From NCBI RefSeq assembly GCF_011927945.1, contig NZ_JAATJM010000001.1, positions 1,001,501 through 1,065,500 on the forward strand: a DNA stretch of 64,000 bases, written 5' to 3'. The notes under the pieces were generated by a model that did no database searches, was not told the DNA's origin, and saw only the letters and a list, made by a program, of their open reading frames with translations. Both the position numbers and the translations under genes were made by a program. Source of the DNA: Brevundimonas alba. GTDB taxonomy: Bacteria; Pseudomonadota; Alphaproteobacteria; Caulobacterales; Caulobacteraceae. Positions 1 through 8,863 of the stretch are shown piece by piece; position 1 is the stretch's first letter, and the number at the start of each line of letters is the position of its first letter.

Positions 1-516
1 GAAAAGGCCAAGCGGCTGGTCGAGCACAAGAAGGATGTCGTCATCCTGCTGGACTCGATCACCCGTCTGGGCCGCGCCTACAACGCCACTGTCCCGTCCT
101 CGGGCAAGGTCCTGACCGGCGGTGTCGACGCCAACGCCTTGCAGCGGCCGAAGCGCTTCTTCGGCGCCGCGCGGAACGTGGAGCAGGGCGGTTCGCTGAC
201 CATCATCGCCACCGCCCTGATCGACACCGGCTCGCGGATGGACGAGGTCATCTTCGAAGAGTTCAAGGGCACCGGTAACTCGGAAATCGTCCTGGACCGC
301 AAGGTCGCCGACAAGCGGATCTTCCCGGCCATCGACGTGCTCAAGTCCGGCACCCGCAAGGAAGAGCTGACGACGCCGAAGGATCAGCTGGCCAAGACCT
401 ACGTCCTGCGCCGCATCCTGAACCCGATGGGTCCGCAGGATGCGATCGAGTTCCTGATCGACAAGCTGCGCCAGTCCAAGAACAATGCGGACTTCTTCCA
501 GTCGATGAACACCTGA
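1..516 (+). CDS. rho: Transcription termination factor Rho, C-terminal part (5' end outside window)
   Basis: Open from the first base; about 171 C-terminal residues are present and roughly the first 60 percent is missing. Rho is the hexameric RNA-dependent ATPase that ends transcription at factor-dependent terminators. The visible part carries the Walker B stretch [10 protein letters not shown] (residues 13-22), the loop [16 protein letters not shown], and the conserved blocks [22 protein letters not shown] and [16 protein letters not shown]-like sequence. It matches E. coli Rho closely along its whole length and ends at the usual place. In Caulobacteraceae rho lies just upstream of mnmE, as here, between the origin and the par genes. 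Confidence 0.97.
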   Translation, partial: EKAKRLVEHKKDVVILLDSITRLGRAYNATVPSSGKVLTGGVDANALQRPKRFFGAARNVEQGGSLTIIATALIDTGSRMDEVIFEEFKGTGNSEIVLDRKVADKRIFPAIDVLKSGTRKEELTTPKDQLAKTYVLRRILNPMGPQDAIEFLIDKLRQSKNNADFFQSMNT

Positions 517-539
517 GGACGGCGGCGCGGTAGGGTCGC

Positions 540-555
540 TGTTTCACGTGAAACA
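540..555. promoter_or_regulatory. parS: parS partition site, perfect palindrome
   Basis: TGTTTCACGTGAAACA is a perfect 16-bp palindrome identical to the canonical chromosomal parS consensus bound by ParB. It lies between rho and the DUF6489-like gene, about 5 kb from parB. With the sites at 2245, 4134 and 4933 it forms the presumed centromere. Confidence 0.9.
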
Positions 556-566
556 GGAGCGTCAGG

Positions 567-794
567 ATGAAGGTCACTGTCGAGGTCGACTGCACACCCG
601 CCGAGGCGCGCGCCTTCATGGGTCTGCCGGATGTCGAGCCACTGAACGATCATCTCGTATCGGAGATGAAGCGGCGGATGGACGAGAACATCACCGCCAT
701 GCAGCCCGAAGAGCTGATGAAGACCTGGACCAGCTTCGGCCTTCAGGCGCAGGATCAGTTCCGCAAGCTGATGGAAGCGGCGGTCAAGCCGTGA
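567..794 (+). CDS. Small DUF6489-like protein
   Basis: A 75-residue acidic soluble protein beginning MKVTVEVDCTPAEARAF, with an ATG preceded by AGGAGCG-type sequence. The start TxEVDCTPxEARxFxGLPDVxP and the helical tail resemble the short alphaproteobacterial family DUF6489, whose function is not known; the family name is from memory. No membrane segment or catalytic motif is seen. It sits between rho and mnmE, separated from mnmE by an inverted-repeat element, so co-transcription with mnmE is uncertain. Confidence 0.75.
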   Translation: MKVTVEVDCTPAEARAFMGLPDVEPLNDHLVSEMKRRMDENITAMQPEELMKTWTSFGLQAQDQFRKLMEAAVKP

Positions 795-802
795 ACTTCG
801 CC

Positions 803-931
803 GTCTCCTCCCCCTGCGGGGGAGGGGGACCATCCGAAGGATGGTGGAGGGGTGAATCCCCAACGCTGTCGGATGCCGTTTCGCCCCTCCACCGCTTCGC
901 GGTCCCCCTCCCCATTTCATGGGGAGGAGAC
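803..931. repeat. 129-bp imperfect inverted-repeat element (MITE/REP-like)
   Basis: The left half begins GTCTCCTCCCC and runs through GGAGGGGGACC, GGTGGAGGGG and TGAA. The right half is its near reverse complement and ends GGGGAGGAGAC at 931. About 50 bp on each side pair, and each half also has its own small hairpin, so the element can fold into a cruciform or long stem. It carries no coding sequence. Its right end contains the GGAGGAGA that serves as ribosome-binding site for mnmE. Confidence 0.75.
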
Positions 932-933
932 AG

Positions 934-2244
934 GTGACCGCCGACACCATCTTCGCGCTGGCCACGCCTCCGGGGCGGGGGGCCATCGCCATCATCCGGC
1001 TGTCGGGACCCGGGACGGACGCCGCTTTGACCGCGCTCGGCGCCGGGGGGCTGAAGCCGCGCATGGCGTCCCTCCGCGATCTAACCTTCGACGGCCGCGT
1101 GCTCGATCAGGCCCTCGTCCTCCGCTTCCCTGCGCCGAACTCCTACACCGGCGAGGACTGCGCGGAGCTGCATCTGCATGGCGGCCGGGCCGTGGTCGAG
1201 GCCGTCGGCGAAGCGCTGGTCGCTCTCGGCCTGCGTCCCGCGGAGTCCGGCGAATTCACCCGCCGCGCCTTCGAGAACGGGCGGATGGATCTGGCCCAGG
1301 CCGAGGCCGTGGCGGACCTGATCGACGCCGAGACCACGGCCCAGGCCGCGCAGGCGCTGGGGCAGCTGGACGGGGCTCTGTCCGAGACCTATTCCGGATT
1401 CCGCCGGGACCTGCTCAAGGCGCTCGCGCTGGTCGAGGCCGAAATCGACTTCCCGGACGAGGAGGTGCCTGACAATCTCGCCAGCACCGGCGGCCCCGTC
1501 CTCGACGGCCTGATCGCGGATCTCAAGGCGGCGCTCGCCGATGCCCGTCGTGGCGAGCGAGTGCGCGAGGGTTACCGCATCGTCCTCATTGGCGAGACCA
1601 ACGCCGGCAAGTCGTCGCTGTTCAATGCGCTGGTCGCGCGCGAGGCGGCCATTGTAACGCCGATCGCCGGCACGACCCGCGATGTGCTCGACGCCGACCT
1701 CATCATCGGCGGCTATGCGGTGACCCTGTCCGATACCGCGGGCCTCCGGGAAAGCGAGGATCCCATCGAGGCCGAGGGCGTGCGCCGGGCCCGGGCGCGG
1801 GCGGAGCAGGCGGACCTGCGAATATGGGTCCGCGCGCCCGGCGATCCGGAAGGACCGGCCGCAGCCTACGCCGGCCCCGACGATCTTCTGGTGCTCACGA
1901 AGGCCGACGTCAGTCGGCCCGATGCGACGCCGGATCGCGAGTCGCTGGTGATCAGCACCATGACGGGGGAGGGTCTGTCAGCTCTCCACAGCTGGCTGTC
2001 GGCGCGACTGGCGCGCGACCTGTCGGGGAGCGACTTCCCCGCCGTCACACGGGAGAGACATAGGCGCAGACTGGCGGACGCCCTCTCTTCCGTCGAGGCC
2101 GGCCGGCGAGCGCTCGATCTTGCTCCCGAGATGGCGGGCGACGATCTGCGCCGCGCCGCCGAGAGCCTGGCGCGGGTCACGGGCGCCATCGGGGTAGAGG
2201 ACGTCTTGGGCGAAGTCTTCTCGACCTTCTGCATCGGCAAGTAG
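934..2244 (+). CDS. mnmE: tRNA uridine-5-carboxymethylaminomethyl(34) synthesis GTPase MnmE
   Basis: MnmE with MnmG installs the cmnm5 group on wobble U34 of several tRNAs. The protein has an N-terminal tetrahydrofolate-binding domain ([21 protein letters not shown]), a GTPase domain with G1 GETNAGKS near residues 220-227 and DTAG near 267-270, TKAD in place of NKxD, and the catalytic C-terminus FCIGK. The GTG at 934 is preferred because GGAGGAGA lies just upstream and homologues start [11 protein letters not shown]; an in-frame ATG at 919 would add five residues but lacks a ribosome-binding site. About 436 residues, slightly short of E. coli (454). Confidence 0.95.
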   Translation: MTADTIFALATPPGRGAIAIIRLSGPGTDAALTALGAGGLKPRMASLRDLTFDGRVLDQALVLRFPAPNSYTGEDCAELHLHGGRAVVEAVGEALVALGLRPAESGEFTRRAFENGRMDLAQAEAVADLIDAETTAQAAQALGQLDGALSETYSGFRRDLLKALALVEAEIDFPDEEVPDNLASTGGPVLDGLIADLKAALADARRGERVREGYRIVLIGETNAGKSSLFNALVAREAAIVTPIAGTTRDVLDADLIIGGYAVTLSDTAGLRESEDPIEAEGVRRARARAEQADLRIWVRAPGDPEGPAAAYAGPDDLLVLTKADVSRPDATPDRESLVISTMTGEGLSALHSWLSARLARDLSGSDFPAVTRERHRRRLADALSSVEAGRRALDLAPEMAGDDLRRAAESLARVTGAIGVEDVLGEVFSTFCIGK

Positions 2245-2260
2245 CGTTTCACGTGAAACA
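2245..2260. promoter_or_regulatory. parS: parS-like site between mnmE and mnmG
   Basis: CGTTTCACGTGAAACA differs from the palindromic consensus only at the first base. It starts directly after the mnmE stop codon. Confidence 0.8.
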
Positions 2261-2299
2261 GCCCTACGGCGCCGGTGGCGAAAGCGGCTATTTTCCCCT

Positions 2300-4168
2300 A
2301 TGTCCCCGCCCATGAAGCGTTTCGACGTCATTGTCATCGGAGGCGGGCACGCCGGCTGCGAGGCCGCGGCGGCGTCCGCGCGCGCCGGGGCGGCCACGGT
2401 CCTTCTGACCCAGAAGCTCGCGACCATCGGGGAGATGTCCTGCAACCCGGCCATCGGCGGGCTGGGCAAGGGCCATCTGGTGCGCGAAATCGACGCCATG
2501 GACGGCGTCATGGGGCGGCTGGGCGATGTGTCCGGCATCCAGTTCCGCCTGCTCAACCGGTCCAAGGGCGCGGCGGTGCAGGGTCCGCGCAGCCAGATCG
2601 ATCGCCGCCTCTATCGCGAGGCCATGCAGGCCGAACTGGCCAACACGCCCAATCTGACCCTGATGGCGGGCACGGCCGAGAGCCTGATGCTCGACGGCGG
2701 CCGTGTGGTTGGTGTGGTCACAGGCGAGGGGACCGAAGTCCGCGCCGGCGCTGTCGTGCTGACGACCGGGACCTTCCTCAACGGCGTGATCCACAAGGGC
2801 GACCAGCGCATTCCCGCGGGTCGTCACGGCGAGGCGCCGTCGACAGGTCTGGCCGCCGACCTCTATGGCGCCGGTCTGTCGATGGGACGGCTCAAGACCG
2901 GCACTCCGGCGCGGCTGGACGGGCGAACTATCGCTTGGGACCGGCTGGAGATGCAGGCGGCGGACGACGAGCCGGTGCCGTTCAGTTTCCTGACCGACCG
3001 GATCGATGTGCCCCAGATCGCCTGCGGCGTGACCCACACCACGGCCGAGACGCACAGGATCATCGCCGAGAATCTTGGCGACAGCGCGGTCTATGGTGGG
3101 CATCTGTCGGGCCGCGGCCCGCGCTACTGCCCCTCGATCGAGGACAAGGTGGTGCGGTTCGCCGACAAGACCTCGCACCAGATCTTCCTCGAGCCGGAAG
3201 GGCTGGACGACCCGACCGTCTATCCCAACGGCATTTCGACCTCGGTGTCCGACGCGACCCAGGCCGCCTTCCTGCGCACCATCCCGGGGCTGGAGGCGGT
3301 GGAGGTGTTCCGCTTTGGCTACGCCATCGAATACGACTACGTCGACCCGCGCGAACTGACGCCGGCGCTGGAGGTCAAGAAGCGGCCGGGCCTGTATCTC
3401 GCCGGTCAGATCAACGGCACCACAGGCTATGAGGAGGCGGGCGCCCAAGGGCTGCTCGCCGGGCTGAACGCGGCCCGCGCCGCCGCCGGTTCGGACCCGA
3501 TCGTCCTCGGACGGGACCAGGCCTATATCGGCGTCATGATCGACGATCTGGTCACACGTGGCGTGACCGAGCCCTACCGGATGTTCACCAGCCGGGCCGA
3601 ATACAGATTGACGCTGCGGGCCGACAATGCCGATCAACGGTTGACGCCGCTGGCCATCGAGGCGGGGATCGTTTCGGGCAAACGGCGGGCCGCGTTCGAG
3701 GCCAAGGCCGGGCTGCTGGACGAGGCTGCTGCGCTGGTTCGCGGCGCGACCTATACCCCGAAGGAGGCCGGGGCCTTGGGCATCGCGGTCAATGCGGACG
3801 GGCAGCGGCGGTCGATTCGCGACCTGCTGGCCTTCCCCGGCGTCGACCTGACCACCTTCGAGGCGGCGCATCCGCAGATCGCCGCCTGGCCGCGTCAGGT
3901 GCGTGAGCAGGTCGAGATCGACGCGGGCTACGCCGGCTATCTGGACCGCCAGGCCTCGGACGCCGAGGCCCTGCGCCGGGAGGAGGCGTTGGCCATACCG
4001 GTCGACCTCGACTACGCCGCCATCGGCAGCCTCTCGAACGAGGTGCGCGAGAAGCTGACCTTGATCCAGCCCCGCACCCTGGGGCAGGCGGGGCGGATCG
4101 AGGGGATGACGCCGGGGGCGCTGACCGCCCTGCTGTCGCACGTGAAACGGACCCGGGTGGCGGCGTGA
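2300..4168 (+). CDS. mnmG: tRNA uridine-5-carboxymethylaminomethyl(34) synthesis enzyme MnmG (GidA)
   Basis: A 622-residue FAD- and NADH-dependent partner of MnmE in wobble-uridine modification. The N-terminus has the FAD dinucleotide-binding motif [12 protein letters not shown] (about residues 12-23), followed by the family signatures [15 protein letters not shown] and [13 protein letters not shown], and by [37 protein letters not shown] sequence. Length is normal. The ATG at 2300 and a second at 2312 (before [11 protein letters not shown]) are both possible; neither has a strong ribosome-binding site. It overlaps rsmG by four bases (GTGA), indicating translational coupling. Confidence 0.96.
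   Translation: MSPPMKRFDVIVIGGGHAGCEAAAASARAGAATVLLTQKLATIGEMSCNPAIGGLGKGHLVREIDAMDGVMGRLGDVSGIQFRLLNRSKGAAVQGPRSQIDRRLYREAMQAELANTPNLTLMAGTAESLMLDGGRVVGVVTGEGTEVRAGAVVLTTGTFLNGVIHKGDQRIPAGRHGEAPSTGLAADLYGAGLSMGRLKTGTPARLDGRTIAWDRLEMQAADDEPVPFSFLTDRIDVPQIACGVTHTTAETHRIIAENLGDSAVYGGHLSGRGPRYCPSIEDKVVRFADKTSHQIFLEPEGLDDPTVYPNGISTSVSDATQAAFLRTIPGLEAVEVFRFGYAIEYDYVDPRELTPALEVKKRPGLYLAGQINGTTGYEEAGAQGLLAGLNAARAAAGSDPIVLGRDQAYIGVMIDDLVTRGVTEPYRMFTSRAEYRLTLRADNADQRLTPLAIEAGIVSGKRRAAFEAKAGLLDEAAALVRGATYTPKEAGALGIAVNADGQRRSIRDLLAFPGVDLTTFEAAHPQIAAWPRQVREQVEIDAGYAGYLDRQASDAEALRREEALAIPVDLDYAAIGSLSNEVREKLTLIQPRTLGQAGRIEGMTPGALTALLSHVKRTRVAA
4134..4149. promoter_or_regulatory. parS: Degenerate parS-like site inside the mnmG 3' end
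   Basis: TGTCGCACGTGAAACG keeps the CACGTGAAAC core and differs from the 16-bp consensus at three positions. It is inside codons for SHVKR of MnmG. It may be a weaker site or may be chance; its place between two better sites favours function. Confidence 0.5.
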
Positions 4169-4785
4169 CCCCGACCGAGTTTCAGGCGCTAACGGGCGCC
4201 GACGATGCGAAAGTCGCCGACCTAGAGAGCTTCATCGCCCGCCTGACCGAGGCCAATGCGGTGATGAATCTCGTCGGCCCGGACAGCCTGCCGGACGTCT
4301 GGAACCGGCACATATGGGACTCGGCCCAGCTGCTGGAGCTCGCGCCCGCCGCCTCGACCTGGGCGGATCTCGGCGCGGGGGCAGGCTTCCCGGGCGTGGT
4401 TCTGGCGATCCTGCTCAAGGGACGTCCCGGCGCTCACGTCTGGCTGGTCGACAGTCTCGGCAAGCGCTGCCGATTCCTGCAGGAGGTGGTCCAAGCCCTC
4501 GCCCTGCCGGCGACCGTGATCAACGGCCGGGCGGAGGAACAGACGCTCAGGGTCGACGTCGTCACCGCCCGCGCGGTCGCGCCGATGGAGAAGCTGCTGG
4601 GCTATACACAGCCTTATCTACAGCGCGGCGCACAGGGGCTGTTTCTCAAGGGGGAAAAGGCCGAGGCTGAGTTGATCGAGGCCCGCAAGGTCTGGCATTT
4701 CGATAGCGACCTCTCCGTCTCGCGCAGTGATCCGCGCGGCCGTCTCGTTTCCGTCCGGAGCCTCCGCCGTGTCCATAGCCGGTAA
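4165..4785 (+). CDS. rsmG: 16S rRNA (guanine(527)-N(7))-methyltransferase RsmG (GidB)
   Basis: A 206-residue SAM-dependent methyltransferase acting on G527 of 16S rRNA. The signature [10 protein letters not shown] is at about 47-56 and SAM motif [11 protein letters not shown] at 68-77; [13 protein letters not shown] and [11 protein letters not shown] match the family's C-terminal half. It starts with GTG at 4165, overlapping the mnmG stop as GTGA, and its 3' end overlaps the favoured parA start by 17 bases. The gidA-gidB-parA-parB order is widely conserved in bacteria. Confidence 0.95.
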   Translation: MTPTEFQALTGADDAKVADLESFIARLTEANAVMNLVGPDSLPDVWNRHIWDSAQLLELAPAASTWADLGAGAGFPGVVLAILLKGRPGAHVWLVDSLGKRCRFLQEVVQALALPATVINGRAEEQTLRVDVVTARAVAPMEKLLGYTQPYLQRGAQGLFLKGEKAEAELIEARKVWHFDSDLSVSRSDPRGRLVSVRSLRRVHSR

Positions 4786-5581
4786 GACTCGCGTCCTCGC
4801 CGTATCGAACCAGAAGGGCGGCGTGGGCAAGACCACGACGGCGATCAACCTCGGCACAGCGCTGGCCGCGATCGGCGAGAAGGTGCTGATCGTCGACATG
4901 GACCCGCAGGGCAATGCCTCCACGGGTCTGGGTGTTCCACGTGAAACACGGCGGGTGACGATCTACGACGTCATCGTCGACGGGCGTTCGGTCGACGACT
5001 CCGCCGTGCAGACCGCCGTGCCGGGGCTGCATATCATCCCGGCCGACGCCGACATGTCCGGCGTCGAGATCGAGCTGAGCCAGGCCGATCGCCGCTCCTT
5101 CCGCCTGCGCGACGCGCTCGCCGGTCAGGGGGCTGAGGGGCAGACCCGGTATGACTATGTCCTGATCGACTGCCCGCCCTCGCTGAACCTGCTGACGCTG
5201 AACGCCATGGCTGCGGCCGACGCGGTGCTGGTGCCACTGCAGTGCGAGTTCTTCGCGCTGGAGGGCCTGACCCAGCTGATGAAGACCATCGACATGGTGC
5301 GGCAGAGCCTGAACCCGACGCTCGAGATTCAGGGACTGGTGCTGACGATGTACGACCGCCGCAACGCCCTGTCGGGGCAGGTGGCGGCGGATGTGCGGAG
5401 CCATTTCGGCGACAAGGTTTATGAGGCGGTGATCCCCCGGAACGTCCGCGTGTCCGAAGCCCCGTCGTTCGGCAAGCCGGCGCTGATCTACGATCTGAAA
5501 TGCGCGGGCAGCCAGGCCTATCTGCGTCTCGCCCGCGAGGTGGTGGCGCGTGAGAAGACGCGGCGGCTGCAGGCCGCCTGA
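4769..5581 (+). CDS. parA: Chromosome partitioning ATPase ParA
   Basis: A 270-residue ParA/Soj ATPase that moves the ParB-parS complex to the new pole. It has the deviant Walker A KGGVGKTT at residues 16-23, VLIVDMDPQGNAS, and YVLIDCPPSLNLLT. The GTG at 4769 is chosen because homologues begin a few residues before the VLAxxNQKGG block and CGGAG lies about eight bases upstream. An earlier GTG at 4727 would lengthen the overlap with rsmG. A parS-like site (4933-4948) lies within the coding sequence. Confidence 0.95.
   Translation: MSIAGKTRVLAVSNQKGGVGKTTTAINLGTALAAIGEKVLIVDMDPQGNASTGLGVPRETRRVTIYDVIVDGRSVDDSAVQTAVPGLHIIPADADMSGVEIELSQADRRSFRLRDALAGQGAEGQTRYDYVLIDCPPSLNLLTLNAMAAADAVLVPLQCEFFALEGLTQLMKTIDMVRQSLNPTLEIQGLVLTMYDRRNALSGQVAADVRSHFGDKVYEAVIPRNVRVSEAPSFGKPALIYDLKCAGSQAYLRLAREVVAREKTRRLQAA
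4933..4948. promoter_or_regulatory. parS: parS-like site inside parA
   Basis: TGTTCCACGTGAAACA has one mismatch to the perfect palindrome. It encodes VPRET of ParA, and the site probably constrains codon choice there. Confidence 0.85.
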
Positions 5582-5609
5582 TGACCTTTAGCAGAACGGA
5601 ATCAGTGTC

Positions 5610-6503
5610 TTGAGCGAACGTCAGCGCGGTCTCGGCCGGGGATTGTCGGCCCTTCTCGGCGAACAGGCGGGCGAGGCCGTGCCGGTCGACGGCTCGACTG
5701 CCCCCGCCGGTGTGCGCATGGCGCCGATCGAGGCGCTGAAGCCCAATCCGGACCAGCCGCGCAAGATCTTCGGTCAGGCGGAACTGGCCGAGCTGGCCGA
5801 GTCGATCCGCGACAAGGGCGTTCTGCAGCCGATCCTCGTCCGGCCGCAGCCGAACGAGGACGGCGTCTTCCAGATCGTCGCAGGCGAACGGCGCTGGCGC
5901 GCGTCCCAGCTGGCCCGCTTGACCCAGGTGCCGGTCATCGTCCGCGAGATGGACGATGTGGCGGTGTTCGAGGTCGCCATCATCGAGAACGTCCAGCGGG
6001 CCGACCTCAATCCGCTGGAGGAGGCGGACGCCTACCGACTGCTGATGGAGCGTTTCGGGCGCACCCAGGACGCCGTCGCTGGCGTAGTCGGCAAGAGCCG
6101 CAGCCACGTGGCCAACACCCTGCGCCTGCTGCAGCTGCCGGAGGAGGTGCTCTGGTACGTCCGCCACGGCAAGATGAGCGCGGGCCACGCGCGCGCCCTG
6201 ATCACCGCGCCCGATCCGGTCGCGCTGGCGGAGCGGATCGTCAACGAAGGGCTCAACGTGCGTCAGGCCGAGGCCCTGGCCCGTCAGGCGGCCGAGGGTC
6301 CGAAGCCGGGCAAGGCCAAGGCGCGCGGCTCGACCGGGTCAGGCGACGGCGGCGCCGACATCGCGGCGCTGGAGCAGGACCTGACCGACGCGCTGGGCCT
6401 GCAGGTGCAGCTGACAGACCGGGGCGGCAAGGGCGAGCTGACCTTGCGCTATGCAACGCTGGAGCAGCTGGACGACCTGTGCCGCCGCCTGATGCGCGGC
6501 TGA
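5610..6503 (+). CDS. parB: Chromosome partitioning protein ParB
   Basis: A 297-residue CTPase clamp that loads at parS. The N-terminal RGLGRGLSALLG (about 6-17) is the conserved segment that interacts with ParA/MipZ-type ATPases. The CTP-binding box GERRWRA is at 92-98 and IIENVQRADLNPLEEA near 124-139. A helix-turn-helix with GKSRSHVANTLRLLQLP lies near 161-177, and the C-terminal dimerisation part ends LEQLDDLCRRLMRG. The start codon is TTG at 5610, reading MSERQRGLGRG. It lies 28 bases after parA and is followed one base later by the next gene. Confidence 0.96.
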   Translation: MSERQRGLGRGLSALLGEQAGEAVPVDGSTAPAGVRMAPIEALKPNPDQPRKIFGQAELAELAESIRDKGVLQPILVRPQPNEDGVFQIVAGERRWRASQLARLTQVPVIVREMDDVAVFEVAIIENVQRADLNPLEEADAYRLLMERFGRTQDAVAGVVGKSRSHVANTLRLLQLPEEVLWYVRHGKMSAGHARALITAPDPVALAERIVNEGLNVRQAEALARQAAEGPKPGKAKARGSTGSGDGGADIAALEQDLTDALGLQVQLTDRGGKGELTLRYATLEQLDDLCRRLMRG

Positions 6504-6504
6504 C

Positions 6505-7116
6505 ATGGACGGGCCGGCCGACGAGGTCATCGATCTCTACAGCCGCCGGGCGCTGGACTGGGACGCGGACCGCGGTAAGGCCCTGATCGAGAAGCCGTGG
6601 CTCGACGCGTTTCTGGCGGAGATCCCGCCGGAGGGCTCGATCCTCGACCTCGGCTGCGGCTCGGGCGAGCCGATCGCGCGCTATCTGATCGAACAGGGAC
6701 GGCGGATTACGGGCGTCGACGCCGCGCCCGGTCTGATCGACCTGTGCCGCCGCCGCTTTCCCGGCCACGACTGGCGCGTGGGCGACATGCGCGGGCTGGA
6801 TCTTGGCCGGACGTTCGACGGGCTGATCGCCTGGCACAGCGCATTCCACCTGAGGCCGGAGGATCAGAGCGCGTTGTTCGCCGTCTACGCCCGGCATGTC
6901 GCGCCCGGCGGCGTGCTGATGTTCACCAGCGGCACGGAGGAAGGCGAGGTCGTCGGCGCGTGGCGGGGTGAGCCGCTGTATCACGGAAGCCTGTCGGCGG
7001 CGGAGTACCGGAGGGCGCTGGATGCGGCCGGGTTCGACCTGCTGCAAAACCGTATCGACGATGCGGAGACGGGCGGCGCGACGGTGTGGCTGGCGCGTGC
7101 TAGGCTCTCCGTATGA
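6505..7116 (+). CDS. Class I SAM-dependent methyltransferase
   Basis: A 203-residue soluble methyltransferase of the Methyltransf_11/25 type. Motif I ILDLGCGSGEP is at about 46-56, followed by GVDAAPGLIDLCRRR and an acidic motif, and by PGGVLMFTSG near 132. The substrate cannot be read from sequence. It starts one base after the parB stop and overlaps the next small gene by four bases (ATGA), so it is probably expressed with the par operon. Confidence 0.85.
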   Translation: MDGPADEVIDLYSRRALDWDADRGKALIEKPWLDAFLAEIPPEGSILDLGCGSGEPIARYLIEQGRRITGVDAAPGLIDLCRRRFPGHDWRVGDMRGLDLGRTFDGLIAWHSAFHLRPEDQSALFAVYARHVAPGGVLMFTSGTEEGEVVGAWRGEPLYHGSLSAAEYRRALDAAGFDLLQNRIDDAETGGATVWLARARLSV

Positions 7117-7298
7117 CCGACAAACCGACCAATCCGACCGCCGAAGCGATGAAGAAGGCCCTGGCCGCCAAGAAGGCCGGCGGGAGCGGGGCCCACAGCG
7201 GCCTGCAGGGGGCGGCCCGGGCCGAGGAAAAGGCCCAGAAGGCGCGCAACGTGGCGCTGGCGAAACCCGCCTTCCGCAAGGCGTCAAAGCGGGGCTGA
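7113..7298 (+). CDS. Small basic protein of unknown function
   Basis: 61 residues, rich in Ala, Lys and Arg, predicted soluble, with NPTAEAMKKALAAKKA and a basic C-terminal tail RKASKRG. Its start overlaps the preceding methyltransferase stop as ATGA, which is the best support for it being real. No recognised domain. The composition would suit nucleic-acid or ribosome binding, but that is a guess. It ends four bases before the convergent holA. Confidence 0.6.
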   Translation: MTDKPTNPTAEAMKKALAAKKAGGSGAHSGLQGAARAEEKAQKARNVALAKPAFRKASKRG

Positions 7299-7302
7299 CG
7301 CC

Positions 7303-8355
7303 CTAGAGCCCGAGCCGCCGCGCTCGGGCGGCGATCTCGAGCAGCAGCCGTTCGGCGATCAGCTGGTCCGGCGAGCCCGTGGTCTTGGTGGCGATGTCGG
7401 CGGCGTTGACGCTGTCCAGCACCCTGTCGAGGTCTTCGAGACGCCAATTGCGCGCCTGCCGCAGCATCTCGGCCTCCTGTTTCCAGAACACGCCGGCGGC
7501 CTTGGCGGCCTCCTTGGCCCCGGCGCCGTTGGCCTGAAGTACATTGATGCGGCGCAGCTTGCCGAGATGGATCGAGGCCTGACGCACCGCCATGACCGGA
7601 GACTCGCCCTCGGCGAGCGCGCGGCGCAGGCCGGACTGGGCCGGGGCCGGTCGGCCGCCGAAGGCCTGCAGCGCCGCGTCCTGCAGCGAGGCGTCCGGCT
7701 CGACACCCAGATGCAGCTCCAGCTCCGCGACATCGATGGTCTTGCCCGAGCCGGGACCAATGTAGAGCACCAGCCGCTCGATCTCCTGCCGCATCAGGCC
7801 GCGCTCGCGGGGCAGGCGGGCGACGAACCGGTCCAGCGCGTCCTGTGTCAGGCCGACCTTGTCGGCGGCGAGCGCCTCGCGGGTCATCCGCGCCACGTCG
7901 CCGGTCTCGTCCTCGTAGCAGGCGATGGCGACCGCCGCCTGCGCCGCCTCCGCCGCCTTGCGCAGGGCGGAGTCGCGGCCCAGAGCGCCAGCCTCGATGA
8001 CCAGCATGGCGTCGGGATTGTAGGCGCCGTCGGCGTGGTTCTTCAGGGCGGCGGCCAGCATCTTGTCGATCGAGGCCTTTTCGGATCCGAGCCGGACCCG
8101 GACCAGCCGGCGGCCGCCGATCATCGACAGCGCGGTCAGGGCGTCGTCCAGCCTCGCCTCGTCGCCATCAATGTCGCTGTCGGTCAGGACGGTGACGTTG
8201 AAGGGGTCGTTCAGGTCCGGCGTGATCGCCTTGCACAGCTGGATGGCGCGCTCGGCTACGCCGGAGCGGTCCTTGCCGTGGATGACAGCGGCGCGCACCG
8301 AGCGGTCGGGCGATTTGAGGAAGCGGTCGACCTCCGGCCGTTTGGCGAGGATCAT
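7303..8355 (-). CDS. holA: DNA polymerase III subunit delta HolA
   Basis: A 350-residue clamp-loader delta subunit that opens the sliding clamp. The start MILAKRPEVDRFL at 8355 agrees with the alphaproteobacterial N-terminus; upstream in-frame sequence overlapping lptE is not homologous. The family features AAVIHGKDRSGVAERA and MLVIEAGALGRDSALRKAAE are present, and the C-terminal domain ends with helices containing LRRINVLQ. It is the last gene of leuS-lptE-holA, starting ten bases after lptE, an arrangement widely conserved in alphaproteobacteria. Confidence 0.93.
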   Translation of the reverse strand: MILAKRPEVDRFLKSPDRSVRAAVIHGKDRSGVAERAIQLCKAITPDLNDPFNVTVLTDSDIDGDEARLDDALTALSMIGGRRLVRVRLGSEKASIDKMLAAALKNHADGAYNPDAMLVIEAGALGRDSALRKAAEAAQAAVAIACYEDETGDVARMTREALAADKVGLTQDALDRFVARLPRERGLMRQEIERLVLYIGPGSGKTIDVAELELHLGVEPDASLQDAALQAFGGRPAPAQSGLRRALAEGESPVMAVRQASIHLGKLRRINVLQANGAGAKEAAKAAGVFWKQEAEMLRQARNWRLEDLDRVLDSVNAADIATKTTGSPDQLIAERLLLEIAARARRLGL

Positions 8356-8365
8356 CGCGGGCCGG

Positions 8366-8863
8366 TCACGGGCGGTCCGACAACGCCAGCAGCAGGTCGA
8401 GCCGAATCTGGCGCGCCAGTTCGGCCGCCGCGCGCTCCTCGCCGTCCTGCTGGGCCGCGATGGCGGCGTAGGGCTGGTCGGCCGCGGCGTAGGTCGTGGT
8501 GACGGTCTCCACACCGGTCAGGGGCTCGCCGCCGCCGGAGACGGGCGTCAGGATCCATGCGCCCCGCACGGTCAGTTCATAGCGGGTGGCTGTGTCGTCG
8601 ATGCGTCGGCCGAGCGGGCGGCGCGACTGCTCGACGGTCGTCTCCAGACGCCACAGCGGCGCCTGCTGGGCGTCGCGGCCCAGCGCGTCCTCGAGCTGTT
8701 CGCGCAGCCGGTAGCCGAGGCGGTCGTCCTGCGTCGTCACGGCGATCCGGGACAGGCTGGAGCCCGCGCCGGAGCCGCCGTACATCGGGGTAAAGCCGCA
8801 GCCGGCCAGCGTCAGGGCCGCCAGTCCCGAGAGCGTGACAAGGACCCGAGCGGCGCGGCGCAT
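8366..8863 (-). CDS. lptE: LPS assembly lipoprotein LptE
   Basis: 165 residues with a signal peptide ending in the lipobox LTLAGC and followed by GFTPMYGG, the usual mature start of LptE. LptE plugs the LptD barrel in the outer membrane for LPS delivery. Two-stranded and helical segments, including DDRLGYRLREQLEDAL and RYELTVRGAWIL, fit the compact LptE fold. The start overlaps the leuS stop by one base (TGATG). Sequence conservation in LptE is weak, so the lipobox and the leuS-lptE-holA context carry much of the call. Confidence 0.88.
   Translation of the reverse strand: MRRAARVLVTLSGLAALTLAGCGFTPMYGGSGAGSSLSRIAVTTQDDRLGYRLREQLEDALGRDAQQAPLWRLETTVEQSRRPLGRRIDDTATRYELTVRGAWILTPVSGGGEPLTGVETVTTTYAAADQPYAAIAAQQDGEERAAAELARQIRLDLLLALSDRP

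Noticed and set aside
919-933. ATG at 919 as mnmE start
   Set aside because: It lies inside the inverted repeat, lacks a ribosome-binding site and adds residues not seen in MnmE; the GTG at 934 fits better.
2288-4141. Long open frame on the minus strand opposite mnmG
   Set aside because: It mirrors mnmG codons in a GC-rich genome and its protein is rich in His/Gln/Gly with no family resemblance.
6101-6116. CACGTG in parB (GCCACGTGGCC) as another parS
   Set aside because: The flanks do not match the TGTTT/AAACA arms; only the six-base core is shared.
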